NCBI GenBank assembly: GCA_965220775.1
Contig: OZ244845.1
Location: forward strand, 1-64,000
Direction: 5' to 3'
From: G963664835 sp965220775
GTDB taxonomy: Bacteria; Chloroflexota; UBA6077; FW602-bin22; JBCLEL01
DNA: 64,000 nt
Position numbers and translations under genes: made by a program. The notes under the pieces are model-generated. The model was given only the letters and a program-made list of their open reading frames with translations, made no database searches and was not told where the DNA came from. Below are positions 1 through 8,767 of the stretch, piece after piece; position 1 is the first letter of the stretch; each line of letters starts with the position of its first letter.

Positions 1-50
1 TGGCGTCCAGTGCCTCGCACCGTGATACGCCATCCTTAGCGAGTTGTCGT

Positions 51-369
51 TCACCCCAAGACGTCCTGGCACTCCCACTCATCCTCAGGTCTCGCAATCC
101 GGCCCCATTTCTCGAGCGTGGGCTGGTTATGCGGAGAACCACTCTGGGTACGCCTGAGAAGAGATCGCGGCCTCCCGGGCTGCCTTGCTCTCCCAATGCT
201 GTATGGCGAGGTATGAGCGGGTTGCCTCGATGCGCTGTAGCCCAAGCCCGAGACAGCCTGGAAGCTTCATGTACGCCGGCAGGATCTTCTCCCGAACAAG
301 GCGTAAGAGCTCCGACTCCTGACCAACGTCCTTCAAAGCCCAGCGCTTGAACGTCATGAACCGCGCCAT
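51..369 (-). pseudogene. ABM-like monooxygenase, frameshifted
   Basis: A small protein of the dimeric alpha/beta-barrel (antibiotic biosynthesis monooxygenase-like) type, read from an ATG at 369. The first frame gives 80 residues ending YPEWFSA and then stops. The next frame, one base further on, continues with NQPTLEKWGRIARPEDEWE and stops at 51, which is the tail expected for this family. One extra base near 127-131 accounts for the break, so the intact protein would be about 105 residues. It follows the enolase-superfamily gene by 54 bp on the same strand and is probably the last gene of that operon. The break could be a real mutation or a sequencing error. Family assignment is by overall pattern only. 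Confidence 0.55.
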
Positions 370-423
370 TTGACGCTCCTTGCCTAGGGTTCAGGCCGGA
401 CGATGGTCATGTCGTCCGGCGGA

Positions 424-1548
424 TCAGGAAGTCTGGCTGGGGAGCTTAAGCATCTCTTTCAGCAGATCCTCATCGGTTTGCAAGCCCAGGCCCGGCCGCT
501 CCGACATCACGATCTTTCCATCCCTCATCTCCGGCGGAGCGAACACGCGCGTTCCCCCGGTGTAAGGTCCGTCCCGTGATTCGCCGCGCCAATGCAATCC
601 GGTCTGGACCTCCTCCATAGGGCCGGACTCGACGATGAGCCCGTGGGGCATAGAGGCGACCAGGTGGCTGCCCACCACGGCGTTACCGTGTGGGGCCATG
701 CGCAGATTATGAGCTTGGGCATACGCGGCGATCTTTCGCCACTCGGTGATGCCGCCGCAGTTGAACGCATCGGCCTGGATTATGTCAGCTCCGTGCGCGT
801 CGATCAGGTTACGGAAGGCGTGCCGGCCCTGGAGGTTTTCGCCCGAGGCGGTGGGCATATTAACTGCCATAGTCACCTCGGCGTTGGCCCGGGGATGCTG
901 CGACTCGACCGGCTCCTCCAACCAGTAGGGTTCGAATTCCTCGATCCGGCGGGCGAACTGAATCGCTTCGGTAACGGTCCAGCCGTGGTTGCCATCGACG
1001 AGAAGGTCCACGTCAGGCCCTATCGCCTCACGCACCGCTTTGACCCGGGCCACGTCCTCCTTGAACGGCGCGCCGGCAACCTTCATCTTGACAGCATCGA
1101 ATCCCATCTCGACGTACTCGACCATCTCTTCTTGCAGATCGGCGATCGTCTTTCCCTCGGAATACAGTCCGCCGGCGCAGTAGACCGGCACCACCGGTTG
1201 CGCCCCGCCCAGAAGGCGCCAGACCGGCTGGTTCAGTATCTTGCCGATGAGGTCCCAGATCGCGATATCGATCTTCGCCGTATCGAGAATCCTGTAGGGC
1301 AGGCGGGGCTGCAATAGTGCCCAGATCCGCTCGTAGTCGAGTGGATTCTGACCCACAATCCGAGGCTTCAGCGTCTTTTCGACCACCCGAGGATTGGCAT
1401 AAGACGGACACACTCCGGTGATCCCCTCGTCGGTGACAACCTCAACCAGTCCAAAGAACGACCGGTACGACTTAACCGTTGCGTCGTGAGACAGCTTCTC
1501 TACCGGCCCCATATCGATGTTGGTGGCCTTGACGTCGACAATCTTCAC
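424..1548 (-). CDS. Mandelate racemase/muconate lactonizing enzyme family protein
   Basis: A 374-residue enolase-superfamily enzyme of the mandelate racemase subgroup. These enzymes remove a proton next to a carboxylate, usually in sugar-acid dehydration or racemisation; the substrate cannot be read from sequence. The C-terminal barrel has the KxK motif (K154, K156), metal ligands D185, E211 and E237, and the His-Asp dyad H287 and D260. The N-terminal capping domain is complete, and the length is normal. A GTG start is preceded by a strong AGGAGG. It follows a Gfo/Idh/MocA dehydrogenase gene (95 bp gap) and precedes the ABM-like gene, which suggests a small catabolic operon for a sugar acid or related compound. 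Confidence 0.9.
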   Translation of the reverse strand: MKIVDVKATNIDMGPVEKLSHDATVKSYRSFFGLVEVVTDEGITGVCPSYANPRVVEKTLKPRIVGQNPLDYERIWALLQPRLPYRILDTAKIDIAIWDLIGKILNQPVWRLLGGAQPVVPVYCAGGLYSEGKTIADLQEEMVEYVEMGFDAVKMKVAGAPFKEDVARVKAVREAIGPDVDLLVDGNHGWTVTEAIQFARRIEEFEPYWLEEPVESQHPRANAEVTMAVNMPTASGENLQGRHAFRNLIDAHGADIIQADAFNCGGITEWRKIAAYAQAHNLRMAPHGNAVVGSHLVASMPHGLIVESGPMEEVQTGLHWRGESRDGPYTGGTRVFAPPEMRDGKIVMSERPGLGLQTDEDLLKEMLKLPSQTS

Positions 1549-1643
1549 CTGTGATTCCTCCTAATTAGATCGCACTTGCGCACGCTGTTGCGGTTAAAGA
1601 CGGTATCGGTCGAATCGACAAATTTGAGCTGCAGGCGCCTCTA

Positions 1644-2684
1644 TCAACGAGAGGCTCTCTCCGCGCTTTCCAATACGGCCGCCACTTCTACAGGTTGACC
1701 GCAGTCGGCCGACTCCAGGGCAGCGAGGCTGACCGCCATATTTTTGATCCCGTTCCGATAGGTAGACCGGATCAGGGTACGGTCGCCTGTCCGCACCGCC
1801 TCGATGAAGGCGGCGTCCTGAGGCATGTGCTTCCCATCGGGAAAGTCCGGCCGGTACTCGTCAATCCGCTCGTTGCGAATGGTGCGCAACATATCCTGAT
1901 CGTACTCGAATATCCCCTTGTCGGTCATCACCCGCAGCCCCCACCAGTAGCCGGTCGGAGTAACGTGTCCATCGCCTACTAATCCCACCGCGCCATTCTC
2001 GAACTCCAAAACAACGGCGTCAACATCCGCCGAAGAGTATCCAGGGATATTGCTATGGTCCAAGCGAGTAGCCTGCCGGCAGTACACCGAGCGAATCTCG
2101 CCAACAAAGTAGCGGCACAGATCGAAGATGTGAGTCGTGTGCTCGAAGATCTGCCCTCCGCCGAGTTCGCGGTTGAAGAGCCAGCTGTGGTACGAGGTGA
2201 GATTATGTCCGCTTGGTTGGGACCAGAAGGCGAAACCCATCACCAGACCCACTGTCGCGTCCGCGATCGCTCTTCGAGCCGCGTCGGCTTGCGGCAGGTA
2301 ACGATTATGAAATCCGGCTGCATGAAGGACGCCACTGTCGTCAATCTGACGCTCGATGGCGAGCGCTTGAACCAAGGATCGATGGACCGGTTTTTCCATC
2401 AGAAACGGGATGCCCCGTTGGGCGGCCAGGATCTCGTGATCCGTATGCGTGTGAGGCGGAATAGCGATGAACAGCGCGTCGACGCCGGCGTGCTCGATCA
2501 AGTCGTGATAGTCCTCGAAGGCGCGGCAGCCTTCACCCACCTGGCCGGCGAAGTCGCTTGCCCGGGCGGGATTGATATCCCACAACGCAGTGACCGATAC
2601 ATCCGGCATCTTGACTAGGTTATCGAGGTGGCCGGTGCCCATGATGCCCAGGCCCATGACTCCGACGCTTATCTCAGACGGCAT
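1644..2684 (-). CDS. Gfo/Idh/MocA family oxidoreductase
   Basis: A 346-residue NAD(P)-dependent dehydrogenase. The Rossmann fold begins near residue 8 with GLGIMGTGHL, and the family EKP motif is at residues 97-99 (K98 is the usual catalytic lysine). The C-terminal alpha/beta domain, with the segment GGGQIFEHTTHIFDLCRYF, is typical of enzymes acting on sugars, inositols or sugar-like diols. A GAGGAG lies just before the ATG. It is the first gene of a leftward group with the enolase-superfamily enzyme, so the two may act in one pathway. The substrate is unknown. Confidence 0.9.
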   Translation of the reverse strand: MPSEISVGVMGLGIMGTGHLDNLVKMPDVSVTALWDINPARASDFAGQVGEGCRAFEDYHDLIEHAGVDALFIAIPPHTHTDHEILAAQRGIPFLMEKPVHRSLVQALAIERQIDDSGVLHAAGFHNRYLPQADAARRAIADATVGLVMGFAFWSQPSGHNLTSYHSWLFNRELGGGQIFEHTTHIFDLCRYFVGEIRSVYCRQATRLDHSNIPGYSSADVDAVVLEFENGAVGLVGDGHVTPTGYWWGLRVMTDKGIFEYDQDMLRTIRNERIDEYRPDFPDGKHMPQDAAFIEAVRTGDRTLIRSTYRNGIKNMAVSLAALESADCGQPVEVAAVLESAERASR

Positions 2685-2779
2685 CTTTCTCCTCGTCGCC
2701 GGCGAACCGACACCGCCGAATTATCTCCAACTAAGCCGCCCGGTGCAAATCAAGCCGTCGTATCACTTTCAAGGCGTCC

Positions 2780-3178
2780 CTATTCCCTGGCGTCCAACCT
2801 GCTCATAGACCCTGACCAGTCCAGTATTCGCTGATCTGCCGTCACGAGCTGGTGGCCTTCGAGGGCGGTGGCAATGATAATGCGGTCGGCCGGGTCACCC
2901 TGCACGTCCGGCAGGAGGCCGGCGCGGGCCGCGATTTCTCCATCGACCATGATTTCGATCACGCCCTGGTCTAGCAAGTCGCGCCTCCAGGCATCCAGAT
3001 CGAGTCCCAAGTCGACTCGTCCTTTCTGCACTCGCATACCAACTTCCCAGAAAGATATTGCTGAAACCGCGACATCGCTCTGTTGCAACGCGCTCTGAAA
3101 CGTGCGAAGAGCTCGCGGCCCCAACCTCCTATCGCCCCGCTCGTGCCACAACAGCACGTGAGTATCAAGGAGTATCAA
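2780..3178 (-). CDS. PIN-domain toxin (VapC-like)
   Basis: A 132-residue PIN-domain ribonuclease toxin. It starts LLDTHVLLWHERGD (first acidic residue near position 5), has SAISFWEVGMRVQKGR in the middle (acidic E) and ends with DPADRIIIATALEGHQLVTAD, carrying the last acidic residues of the Mg-binding pocket. This is the PIN subgroup commonly paired with Phd/YefM antitoxins. The TTG start overlaps the stop of the antitoxin gene (TTGA), so translation is probably coupled. The product is expected to cleave RNA when free of its antitoxin. Confidence 0.88.
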   Translation of the reverse strand: MILLDTHVLLWHERGDRRLGPRALRTFQSALQQSDVAVSAISFWEVGMRVQKGRVDLGLDLDAWRRDLLDQGVIEIMVDGEIAARAGLLPDVQGDPADRIIIATALEGHQLVTADQRILDWSGSMSRLDARE

Positions 3179-3453
3179 AACAGGTCGTCCCCTTCGCCGG
3201 TCTTGTCAAACCACTCCGCCGGCATGGGAGATACGATGTCGCCGAGGATCCGGATCTTGTCCCGGTGGCGACCGAAAGGCAACTTCGGTTTCTCCCGGTA
3301 CGGCGCCAGCTTCGAGACCGGCCGGCCGTGCTTGGTGATGACGATCTCTTCGCCGCTCTCGGCGACCTCGTCCATAAGCTTCAGGCATCTGGCCTTGAAC
3401 TCCGACGCCTTTATCGTCCGAGCAGCTTTCGCTCTAGGGTTATCTGTGGGCAT
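3175..3453 (-). CDS. Phd/YefM-type antitoxin
   Basis: A 92-residue antitoxin. Residues about 12-55 (KASEFKARCLKLMDEVAESG, then EEIVITKHGRPVSKLAPY) match the Phd/YefM fold, which binds DNA as a dimer. The C-terminal tail, rich in charged and hydrophobic residues, would wrap the toxin. It lies directly upstream of the PIN toxin with a 4-bp overlap. Such pairs normally repress their own promoter, which should lie in the roughly 300-bp spacer to the right. Confidence 0.88.
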   Translation of the reverse strand: MPTDNPRAKAARTIKASEFKARCLKLMDEVAESGEEIVITKHGRPVSKLAPYREKPKLPFGRHRDKIRILGDIVSPMPAEWFDKTGEGDDLF

Positions 3454-3802
3454 GGCGCACTCCCCGCGTGGCTAGATGACCACGATTGTAGCATGGTCAT
3501 ATTGATGGTCATATTGACCGGCGTCGACTGACCAGCCTATGAGCCTGCCATGGTAACGTCGATCTTCCCCTCGAACCCCTGGTTTCGCAGGGCATCACGA
3601 CTTCATACGATACCGGCCTGACGTATACTGGTCAGGCCGACGAACTTCCACGCAAATCTCTGGTGACATCGTCAGCGCCGAGCGATCTCGACGTCCTCCT
3701 GAGGGCGACGACACTGGACTGGGTTCGCACCGCCAAGACAGGCGCGCGGCAATCCAGGCGAACCTACAAGATCCGGGATTTGATGAAGCATAGGGAGCCA
3801 GG

Positions 3803-5950
3803 GTGACTCGCCCAGCCGGCGCCAAAAACGTACGCTTTAGGACAATCCGCACGAGGAACCCAAGCCGTTACAGGTCAGTCGCGCACCACTTGGCGCTCTA
3901 CCTGTGTTTGCTTCTCGTGATGCTGGTCGCGCAGGCGTGCGGTGGCGAGCAGACGCCCACCCCGACCGCGACGCCCGAAGCAGTTGCCTCCCCATCCGCT
4001 ACCTCGACTCACACGCCAACTCCCGATCCAACCCCCACCGACGAACCGCCCACTTCCACCGCAACACTCGAGCCGACGCCTTCGCCGGCGCCCACTCAAA
4101 CCGACACTCCGACTCCCGATCCAACTCCCACGGACGAGCCGCCCACTTTCACTCCAACGCTCGAGCCGACGCCTTCACCGTCGCCTACCCAAACCGGCAC
4201 TCCGACTCCCGTTGCAACGCCCACCGACGAGCCGCCCACTTTCACTCCAACGCTCGAGCCGACGCCTTCACCGTCGCCTACCCAAACCGGCACTCCGACT
4301 CCCGTTGCAACGCCCACCGACGAGCCGCCCACTTTCACTCCAACGCTCGAGCCGACGCCTTCACCGTCGCCGGACCTGCTCGGCCAAACCTACTCGAATC
4401 CGAATGACGGCTTCGAGATTCGCCCCCCTCGCGGCTGGGCGGTCGACGATAGTGGACTGCTCGGAACGAAGGTGATCTTCAGTAGCGAGACACCTGACCT
4501 CCACGACGAAACTCCTACCCAAGCCAACATTAACATTCTGACCGTACCTGCACAGGGCATTACGTTGGAAGAGCTTGCGGTGGCATCGAAGGAACAGTTC
4601 AAGATAATGGTCACGAATTTTACGCTGTTGGGGGAGACGTTCCGCGTTGTCGATGACTATGAGGCTCATGTCTTCGAATACACCTATTCCCAAGGGGTGT
4701 TCCCTCTTAGAGGTATGCAGTTGATTGTCGTCGACGAAGACAAGGCATACGCGATCACGGCAACTGCGCTAAGTGCCACTTGGGACAAGTATGAAGCTGC
4801 GTTCGACGCTTCATTACGTAGCTTTCGGACTCTGGCGGATTCCCCATCTGTTAACGGCACAGCCGCACCGGATGCGGACTCAGTGGATGGGGGCGAGCCG
4901 CCCGCTCCAACCGACACGCCAGAGGCAGTGGATTCCCAATCGCCGGCCCAGCCTAGCCAGCCATATTCCAACTCAATGGACGGTTTCGAGGTTCAGCCTC
5001 CTGACGGTTGGGCAGTTGACGACAGCGGGGCGGGAGGCACGAGCGTGATCTTCTATATCACAACGCCGGATCTCCACGGCGACGCTCCCTTCAGGGCCAA
5101 CATGAACGTTTCGGTTTGGCCCGCCGACGGTACTAAGTTGGAAGAGTTAGTTCCGGCGATAAGAGAAGAGTACAAGCGATCGGGCACAGACTTTACTCTA
5201 CTCGAGGAAACATCCCCGATTGTCAACGACCTGGAGACTTACGTCTTTGACTACACCCATTCCCAGGGAGGACTCCCCCTTAGAGTCATGCAGTTGGCTG
5301 CCATCTACGAGGACAAGATATACGCAATCACGGCAACTGCCCTCGATGGCACTTGGGAGAATTATGAAGCTGTGTTTGAGGCCTCGTTCCGTAGCTTTCG
5401 GGTCTTGGCGGATTCGCCCGCTCCGACCGAAACATCAGAGGCGGTGGATTCCCAGTCGCCGGACCTTCTAGGTCCGCCCTATTCCGACTCGATGAACGGT
5501 TTCGAGATCCGCCCACCTTCCGGTTGGACTATTGACCAGAGCGGGTTGCTCGGAACAAAGGTAGTCTTCTATAGCACAACGCCGGATCTGCACGGCAAAA
5601 CGCCCTTCAGCGCCAGCATTAACATTCTCATTGCGCCCGCGCAGGATTCTACATTGGCGGAGATCGTAGGGCCATCAAGGGAACAGGTCGCACAAATACT
5701 CACGGATTTTACGTTATTGGAGGAAACATCCCTGATTGTCAACGGCCTGGAGGCTCACATCTTTGAATATACCTACTCTCTGGGAGTATTCCCCCTTAGA
5801 GTCATGCAAATGCTTGTCGTCTACGAAGATAGCGTATACGCGATTACGACAGGTTCGCTTGAAGCCGCCTGGGACAAATACGAAGGCGTTTTTGAGGCCT
5901 CGTTGGGTAGCTTTCGGATACTGGACGAGGGAGACTCCGAGGGTTCATGA
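3803..5950 (+). CDS. Putative lipoprotein with Pro/Thr linker and three PsbP-like modules
   Basis: A 715-residue exported protein. The N-terminus is basic and then hydrophobic (ALYLCLLLVMLVAQACGG), with a lipobox-like cysteine at residue 46 (position -3 is not canonical). Residues about 50-190 are a Pro/Thr-rich linker containing tandem 93-bp DNA repeats (starts at 4142, 4235 and 4328). Three copies of a roughly 150-residue module follow, each opening with YS(N/D)S.(D/N)GFE(I/V)(R/Q)PP and ending near SFR.L. They resemble the PsbP/DUF1795-like fold. The modules are joined by short Pro/Ser/Thr spacers. The GTG start follows a weak AGGGAG. No enzyme motif is seen; a surface-bound ligand-binding or scaffold role is likely. 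Confidence 0.8.
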   Translation: MTRPAGAKNVRFRTIRTRNPSRYRSVAHHLALYLCLLLVMLVAQACGGEQTPTPTATPEAVASPSATSTHTPTPDPTPTDEPPTSTATLEPTPSPAPTQTDTPTPDPTPTDEPPTFTPTLEPTPSPSPTQTGTPTPVATPTDEPPTFTPTLEPTPSPSPTQTGTPTPVATPTDEPPTFTPTLEPTPSPSPDLLGQTYSNPNDGFEIRPPRGWAVDDSGLLGTKVIFSSETPDLHDETPTQANINILTVPAQGITLEELAVASKEQFKIMVTNFTLLGETFRVVDDYEAHVFEYTYSQGVFPLRGMQLIVVDEDKAYAITATALSATWDKYEAAFDASLRSFRTLADSPSVNGTAAPDADSVDGGEPPAPTDTPEAVDSQSPAQPSQPYSNSMDGFEVQPPDGWAVDDSGAGGTSVIFYITTPDLHGDAPFRANMNVSVWPADGTKLEELVPAIREEYKRSGTDFTLLEETSPIVNDLETYVFDYTHSQGGLPLRVMQLAAIYEDKIYAITATALDGTWENYEAVFEASFRSFRVLADSPAPTETSEAVDSQSPDLLGPPYSDSMNGFEIRPPSGWTIDQSGLLGTKVVFYSTTPDLHGKTPFSASINILIAPAQDSTLAEIVGPSREQVAQILTDFTLLEETSLIVNGLEAHIFEYTYSLGVFPLRVMQMLVVYEDSVYAITTGSLEAAWDKYEGVFEASLGSFRILDEGDSEGS

Positions 5951-6032
5951 GCCGGCCGGCCGGCGTTGCCCAAGGCGGCGGAACAGTGTATGGTAGACAG
6001 ACGCATTGCACTTCTACCCTGCGGGAGGTCCC

Positions 6033-6290
6033 GTGAGCCTGAACATCAAGAACGTAGAGACCTGCCGGCTGGCCGGCGAGTTGGCGCACCTTACCGGTGA
6101 GACAAAGACCGGTGCGATCACGGTTGCTCTCAAGGAGCGCTTGGACCGCGAGAGGCGCAAGCGAAGTGTCGAGGTCCGTGTCCGGGACTTGCGCGCTATC
6201 GGGCAGCGCTGTGCCCGCCTGCTCCGCGACGGGCCCTCCGCCAGCGAACACGGCGATCTCCTGTACGATGAGCGCGGCCTGCCGAGGTGA
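6033..6290 (+). CDS. vapB: VapB-family antitoxin
   Basis: An 85-residue antitoxin of the Rv0623-like transcription-factor type: LNIKNVETCRLAGELAHLTG, then ETKTGAITVALKERLDRERR. The N-terminal part forms a ribbon-helix-helix-like dimer that binds DNA; the C-terminal part neutralises the toxin. The GTG start is chosen because GGGAGG lies four bases upstream; an upstream ATG at 6006 in the same frame lacks a ribosome site. The stop overlaps the GTG start of the PIN toxin. Confidence 0.85.
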   Translation: MSLNIKNVETCRLAGELAHLTGETKTGAITVALKERLDRERRKRSVEVRVRDLRAIGQRCARLLRDGPSASEHGDLLYDERGLPR

Positions 6291-6673
6291 TCGTCGACAC
6301 GTCAGCGGTTCTGGCAGTCTTGTTTGACGAGCCAGACGCGGAGCGCTACGTCCGCGCGTTAGCCGGCGCTTCCCGTTGCCGCATGTCGGTAGTGAACTTT
6401 CTCGAGGCGGCAATCGTCCTCGAAAGCCACACCGGCGCCGCGGCCGGCCAGGATCTTGATCTATTGTTAGAAAGAGCGCCCATAGAGTTGGAGCCGGTCA
6501 CCCTTGAACACGCCCAGGCCGCGCGCCGGGCCTGGCGACGGTTCGGCCGGGGAAACCACCGGGCGGCACTCGACTTCGGTGATTGCTTCGCCTATGCTTT
6601 GGCAGAAGCCACCCGCGAACCCCTTCTGTTCAAAGGCCAGGATTTCGCGCTTACGGACATCGACGCGGCATAG
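6287..6673 (+). CDS. vapC: PIN-domain ribonuclease toxin VapC
   Basis: A 128-residue VapC toxin. The PIN acidic residues are visible at the start (VDTSAVLAVLFDEPD), in the middle (SVVNFLEAAIVLES) and near the end (LDFGDCFAYALAEAT, then GQDFALTDID). It is translationally coupled to the antitoxin through a 4-bp overlap. Its C-terminal motif reappears as an isolated fragment at about 8.65 kb, so a second copy of this toxin once existed nearby. Confidence 0.9.
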   Translation: MIVDTSAVLAVLFDEPDAERYVRALAGASRCRMSVVNFLEAAIVLESHTGAAAGQDLDLLLERAPIELEPVTLEHAQAARRAWRRFGRGNHRAALDFGDCFAYALAEATREPLLFKGQDFALTDIDAA

Positions 6674-6936
6674 CATCATCGGAAGGATGACAGAGTCCAC
6701 GTGAGCCCGGCCGAGCCTGCCGGCGGATCACGCCGAATGGCCGGCCGCAATCGAGCCACAGCCGGCCTCTCGTCGGCTGCTTAGCGCGCACCTTCGTCCC
6801 CGACAGCGCCATATCCTCTCGAGCACCCCTTGGGGCTCCGTGTAGAATACGTTGTGGGTCATTGCACAACCCATCGCGAACCCAAAACGTTCTTTTCCGT
6901 CACCAAGAACTCAGCACACCGTACCGGGAGGCCGAC

Positions 6937-7980
6937 ATGTCCAAAATGCTCGCCGCGCTGTACAACGGCGTCGACACTTTCGAGATCAAGCGTATCGAAC
7001 GTCTAGATCCCGGCCCCGGAGACGCGGTCGTTAAGGTAAGAGCCGAGGGAATCTGTGGTTCCGACCTCAACCAGTACCGCAAACAGACTGAGCCTGACAC
7101 ACTCCCGGCCGGCCACGAGACCGCCGGCGAAATCGTCGAGGTCGGGGAGGCCGTCAGTCCGTCAATGGTCGGACAGAGGGTCGCCGTGGAGGTCATTGGG
7201 CACGGGAAGGCTTGTTTGAGCTGCTGGTACTGTCGACTGGGCCAATACCGGAACTGTACCGACCAAGGCGACTATGCCGGCGGAGGTTTCGCCGAGTACG
7301 TCACGCGAAAGGCTGCCGGTTGCTACCCCCTCGCCGATTCGCTGACATGGGAGGAAGGCGCCCTCGTTGAGCCTCTCGCCGTATCCATCCAAGGGTTGCG
7401 CCGGGGCCCGCTAGTGCCCGGCGACACGGTGGTAGTGCTCGGTGCCGGCAATATCGGTCTCACCGCGATCGCGGCCGCCAGAGCCATGGGAGCAGGCAAG
7501 ATCATCGTTACCGCGAGGCACCCCCAACAAGCCGAGCTTGCGAAGACACTGGGCGCGGACTTCGTGGTGGACCCAAACGACGCCCGTGCTAAATCGGCCG
7601 TCGAAGACCTGACCGCCGGCCTCGGTGCCGACATCGCGGTCGAGACCGTAGGGGGACTCGACAATGACGCGACTCTAGTTCAAGCCATCGACATGACACG
7701 GGTCATGGGACGAGTCGTCGTGCTCGGGGCCTTCCACAAACCGACCCTGGCCGACTGGATGAACCTCCACCTCAAGGAGCAGTCGCTCATCTTCTCGGCC
7801 TGCTACGGGCTAATGGACGGCCGGCACGACTTCGAGATGGCCGTTGATCTCATGGCATCAGGCAGGGTCGACCTGAAGCGGATGGTGACGCACAAATTTC
7901 CGCTCACGGAGATTCCGCAAGCCTTCGCTACCGCCTACGACAAGTCCACCGGCTCGGTCAAGGTACAGTTGCACACGTGA
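6937..7980 (+). CDS. Zinc-dependent alcohol dehydrogenase (MDR family)
   Basis: A 347-residue medium-chain dehydrogenase/reductase. The catalytic zinc ligands lie in EGICGSD and GHETAGE. The structural zinc site has four cysteines spaced C-x2-C-x2-C-x7-C (CLSCWYCRLGQYRNC). The NAD-binding motif is VVVLGAGNIGL. The pattern fits the threonine/sorbitol dehydrogenase branch, but the substrate is unknown. The ATG is chosen because GGGAG lies six bases upstream; a frame-extended ATG 75 bp earlier has no ribosome site and gives an unusual N-terminus. It stands alone between two toxin-antitoxin loci. Confidence 0.9.
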   Translation: MSKMLAALYNGVDTFEIKRIERLDPGPGDAVVKVRAEGICGSDLNQYRKQTEPDTLPAGHETAGEIVEVGEAVSPSMVGQRVAVEVIGHGKACLSCWYCRLGQYRNCTDQGDYAGGGFAEYVTRKAAGCYPLADSLTWEEGALVEPLAVSIQGLRRGPLVPGDTVVVLGAGNIGLTAIAAARAMGAGKIIVTARHPQQAELAKTLGADFVVDPNDARAKSAVEDLTAGLGADIAVETVGGLDNDATLVQAIDMTRVMGRVVVLGAFHKPTLADWMNLHLKEQSLIFSACYGLMDGRHDFEMAVDLMASGRVDLKRMVTHKFPLTEIPQAFATAYDKSTGSVKVQLHT

Positions 7981-8016
7981 GCGAGGCCCCTTGCCGGCAA
8001 CTAGCCGGCCGGCGGA

Positions 8017-8349
8017 TCAGGCCGAATCGCCGGCCGCCCTCTCAACCGTCTCGGCGATCCACGCGTTCAGACTCTTTCCCTCCGTTCGGGCGGCCACCGT
8101 GGCCGCCCGGTGCACCGCCGGTGAAACCCTCAGAGGAATCTTGCCGGAGAACGGCTTGTCCGGCGCCTGCCCTCGCTCGGCGCACATAGCCAGATAGTCG
8201 TCTATAGAGAAGCGGAATTCCTTGTTTAACTCTTCGACCGAAGTGCCCTCGAAGAAGATCACGTCGCGAGTGCCCACTATCTCCCCGTGGAAGACACCCG
8301 CCTCGTGATCGTAAGTAACCGCGGCATGGTACCCCTTGTACTCCATCAC
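8017..8349 (-). CDS. hicB: HicB-type antitoxin
   Basis: A 110-residue HicB antitoxin. The N-terminal RNase H-like fold (YKGYHAAVTYDHEAGVFHGE, then GTSVEELNKEFRFSIDDYLA) neutralises HicA. The C-terminal ribbon-helix-helix (GKIPLRVSPAVHRAATVAAR, then EGKSLNAWIAETVERA) binds DNA. It overlaps the 3' end of hicA by 4 bp. HicB normally represses the pair; a perfect palindrome immediately upstream of hicA is the probable operator. Confidence 0.88.
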   Translation of the reverse strand: MMEYKGYHAAVTYDHEAGVFHGEIVGTRDVIFFEGTSVEELNKEFRFSIDDYLAMCAERGQAPDKPFSGKIPLRVSPAVHRAATVAARTEGKSLNAWIAETVERAAGDSA

Positions 8350-8600
8350 GGTTCTATCCCAGCCTCCTTCAGAAACCTCCTCATCGACTCCACCGCGCCT
8401 TTCCTAGCGGTTGGTTGGGGATGCGGCCGGTGAGCGTGGGCTCGGACACCGCTCAACTCGATTCCAATCCTTGAACCGGCCCGCTCCTCGATGGAGGCGC
8501 CACAAGCCAGAAGCAACGACTCAATATCCTCCCAGCGTATTCCCGACTGGGTGGGGCGTTTGAAGATCGCCGCCAAGATGCTACGGTGTTTCTTCCTCAC
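8346..8600 (-). CDS. hicA: HicA-type mRNA interferase toxin
   Basis: An 84-residue HicA toxin with a double-stranded RNA-binding-like fold. It shows WEDIESLLLACGASIEERAGSR and a C-terminal HRPHPQPTARKGAVESMRRF, the usual tail region of this family. It is the first gene of the hicAB pair (toxin before antitoxin, the common order). The product is expected to cleave mRNA. Confidence 0.85.
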   Translation of the reverse strand: MRKKHRSILAAIFKRPTQSGIRWEDIESLLLACGASIEERAGSRIGIELSGVRAHAHRPHPQPTARKGAVESMRRFLKEAGIEP

Positions 8601-8609
8601 GCCGCATTA

Positions 8610-8626
8610 ATATCATAATATGATAT
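8610..8626. promoter_or_regulatory. Palindromic operator/promoter of hicAB
   Basis: A perfect inverted repeat, ATATCAT-AAT-ATGATAT, lies 9 bp upstream of the hicA start and includes an AT-rich TATTAT-like -10 on the minus strand. Its position and symmetry suit binding of the HicB ribbon-helix-helix dimer. Confidence 0.55.
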
Positions 8627-8637
8627 CGCCGGCGCCG

Positions 8638-8735
8638 CCGGGCTTGGCGGCACTCAACTTCGGTGATTGCTTCGCCTACGCGTTGGCGGAAGCCACCGGC
8701 GAACCCCTTCTATCGTTCCAGGCTCTCCTACCTTC
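8638..8735 (+). pseudogene. Fragment of a VapC PIN domain (C-terminal part)
   Basis: About 25 codons reading LAALNFGDCFAYALAEATGE repeat the C-terminal active-site region of the intact VapC at 6.3-6.7 kb, with clear DNA similarity. No start, antitoxin or N-terminal half accompanies it. It sits between the hicA operator and the end of hamB, and is a leftover from a duplicated or recombined vapC. Confidence 0.6.
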
Positions 8736-8767
8736 GAATAAACACTTGATATGTCAGAGACCTGCCA

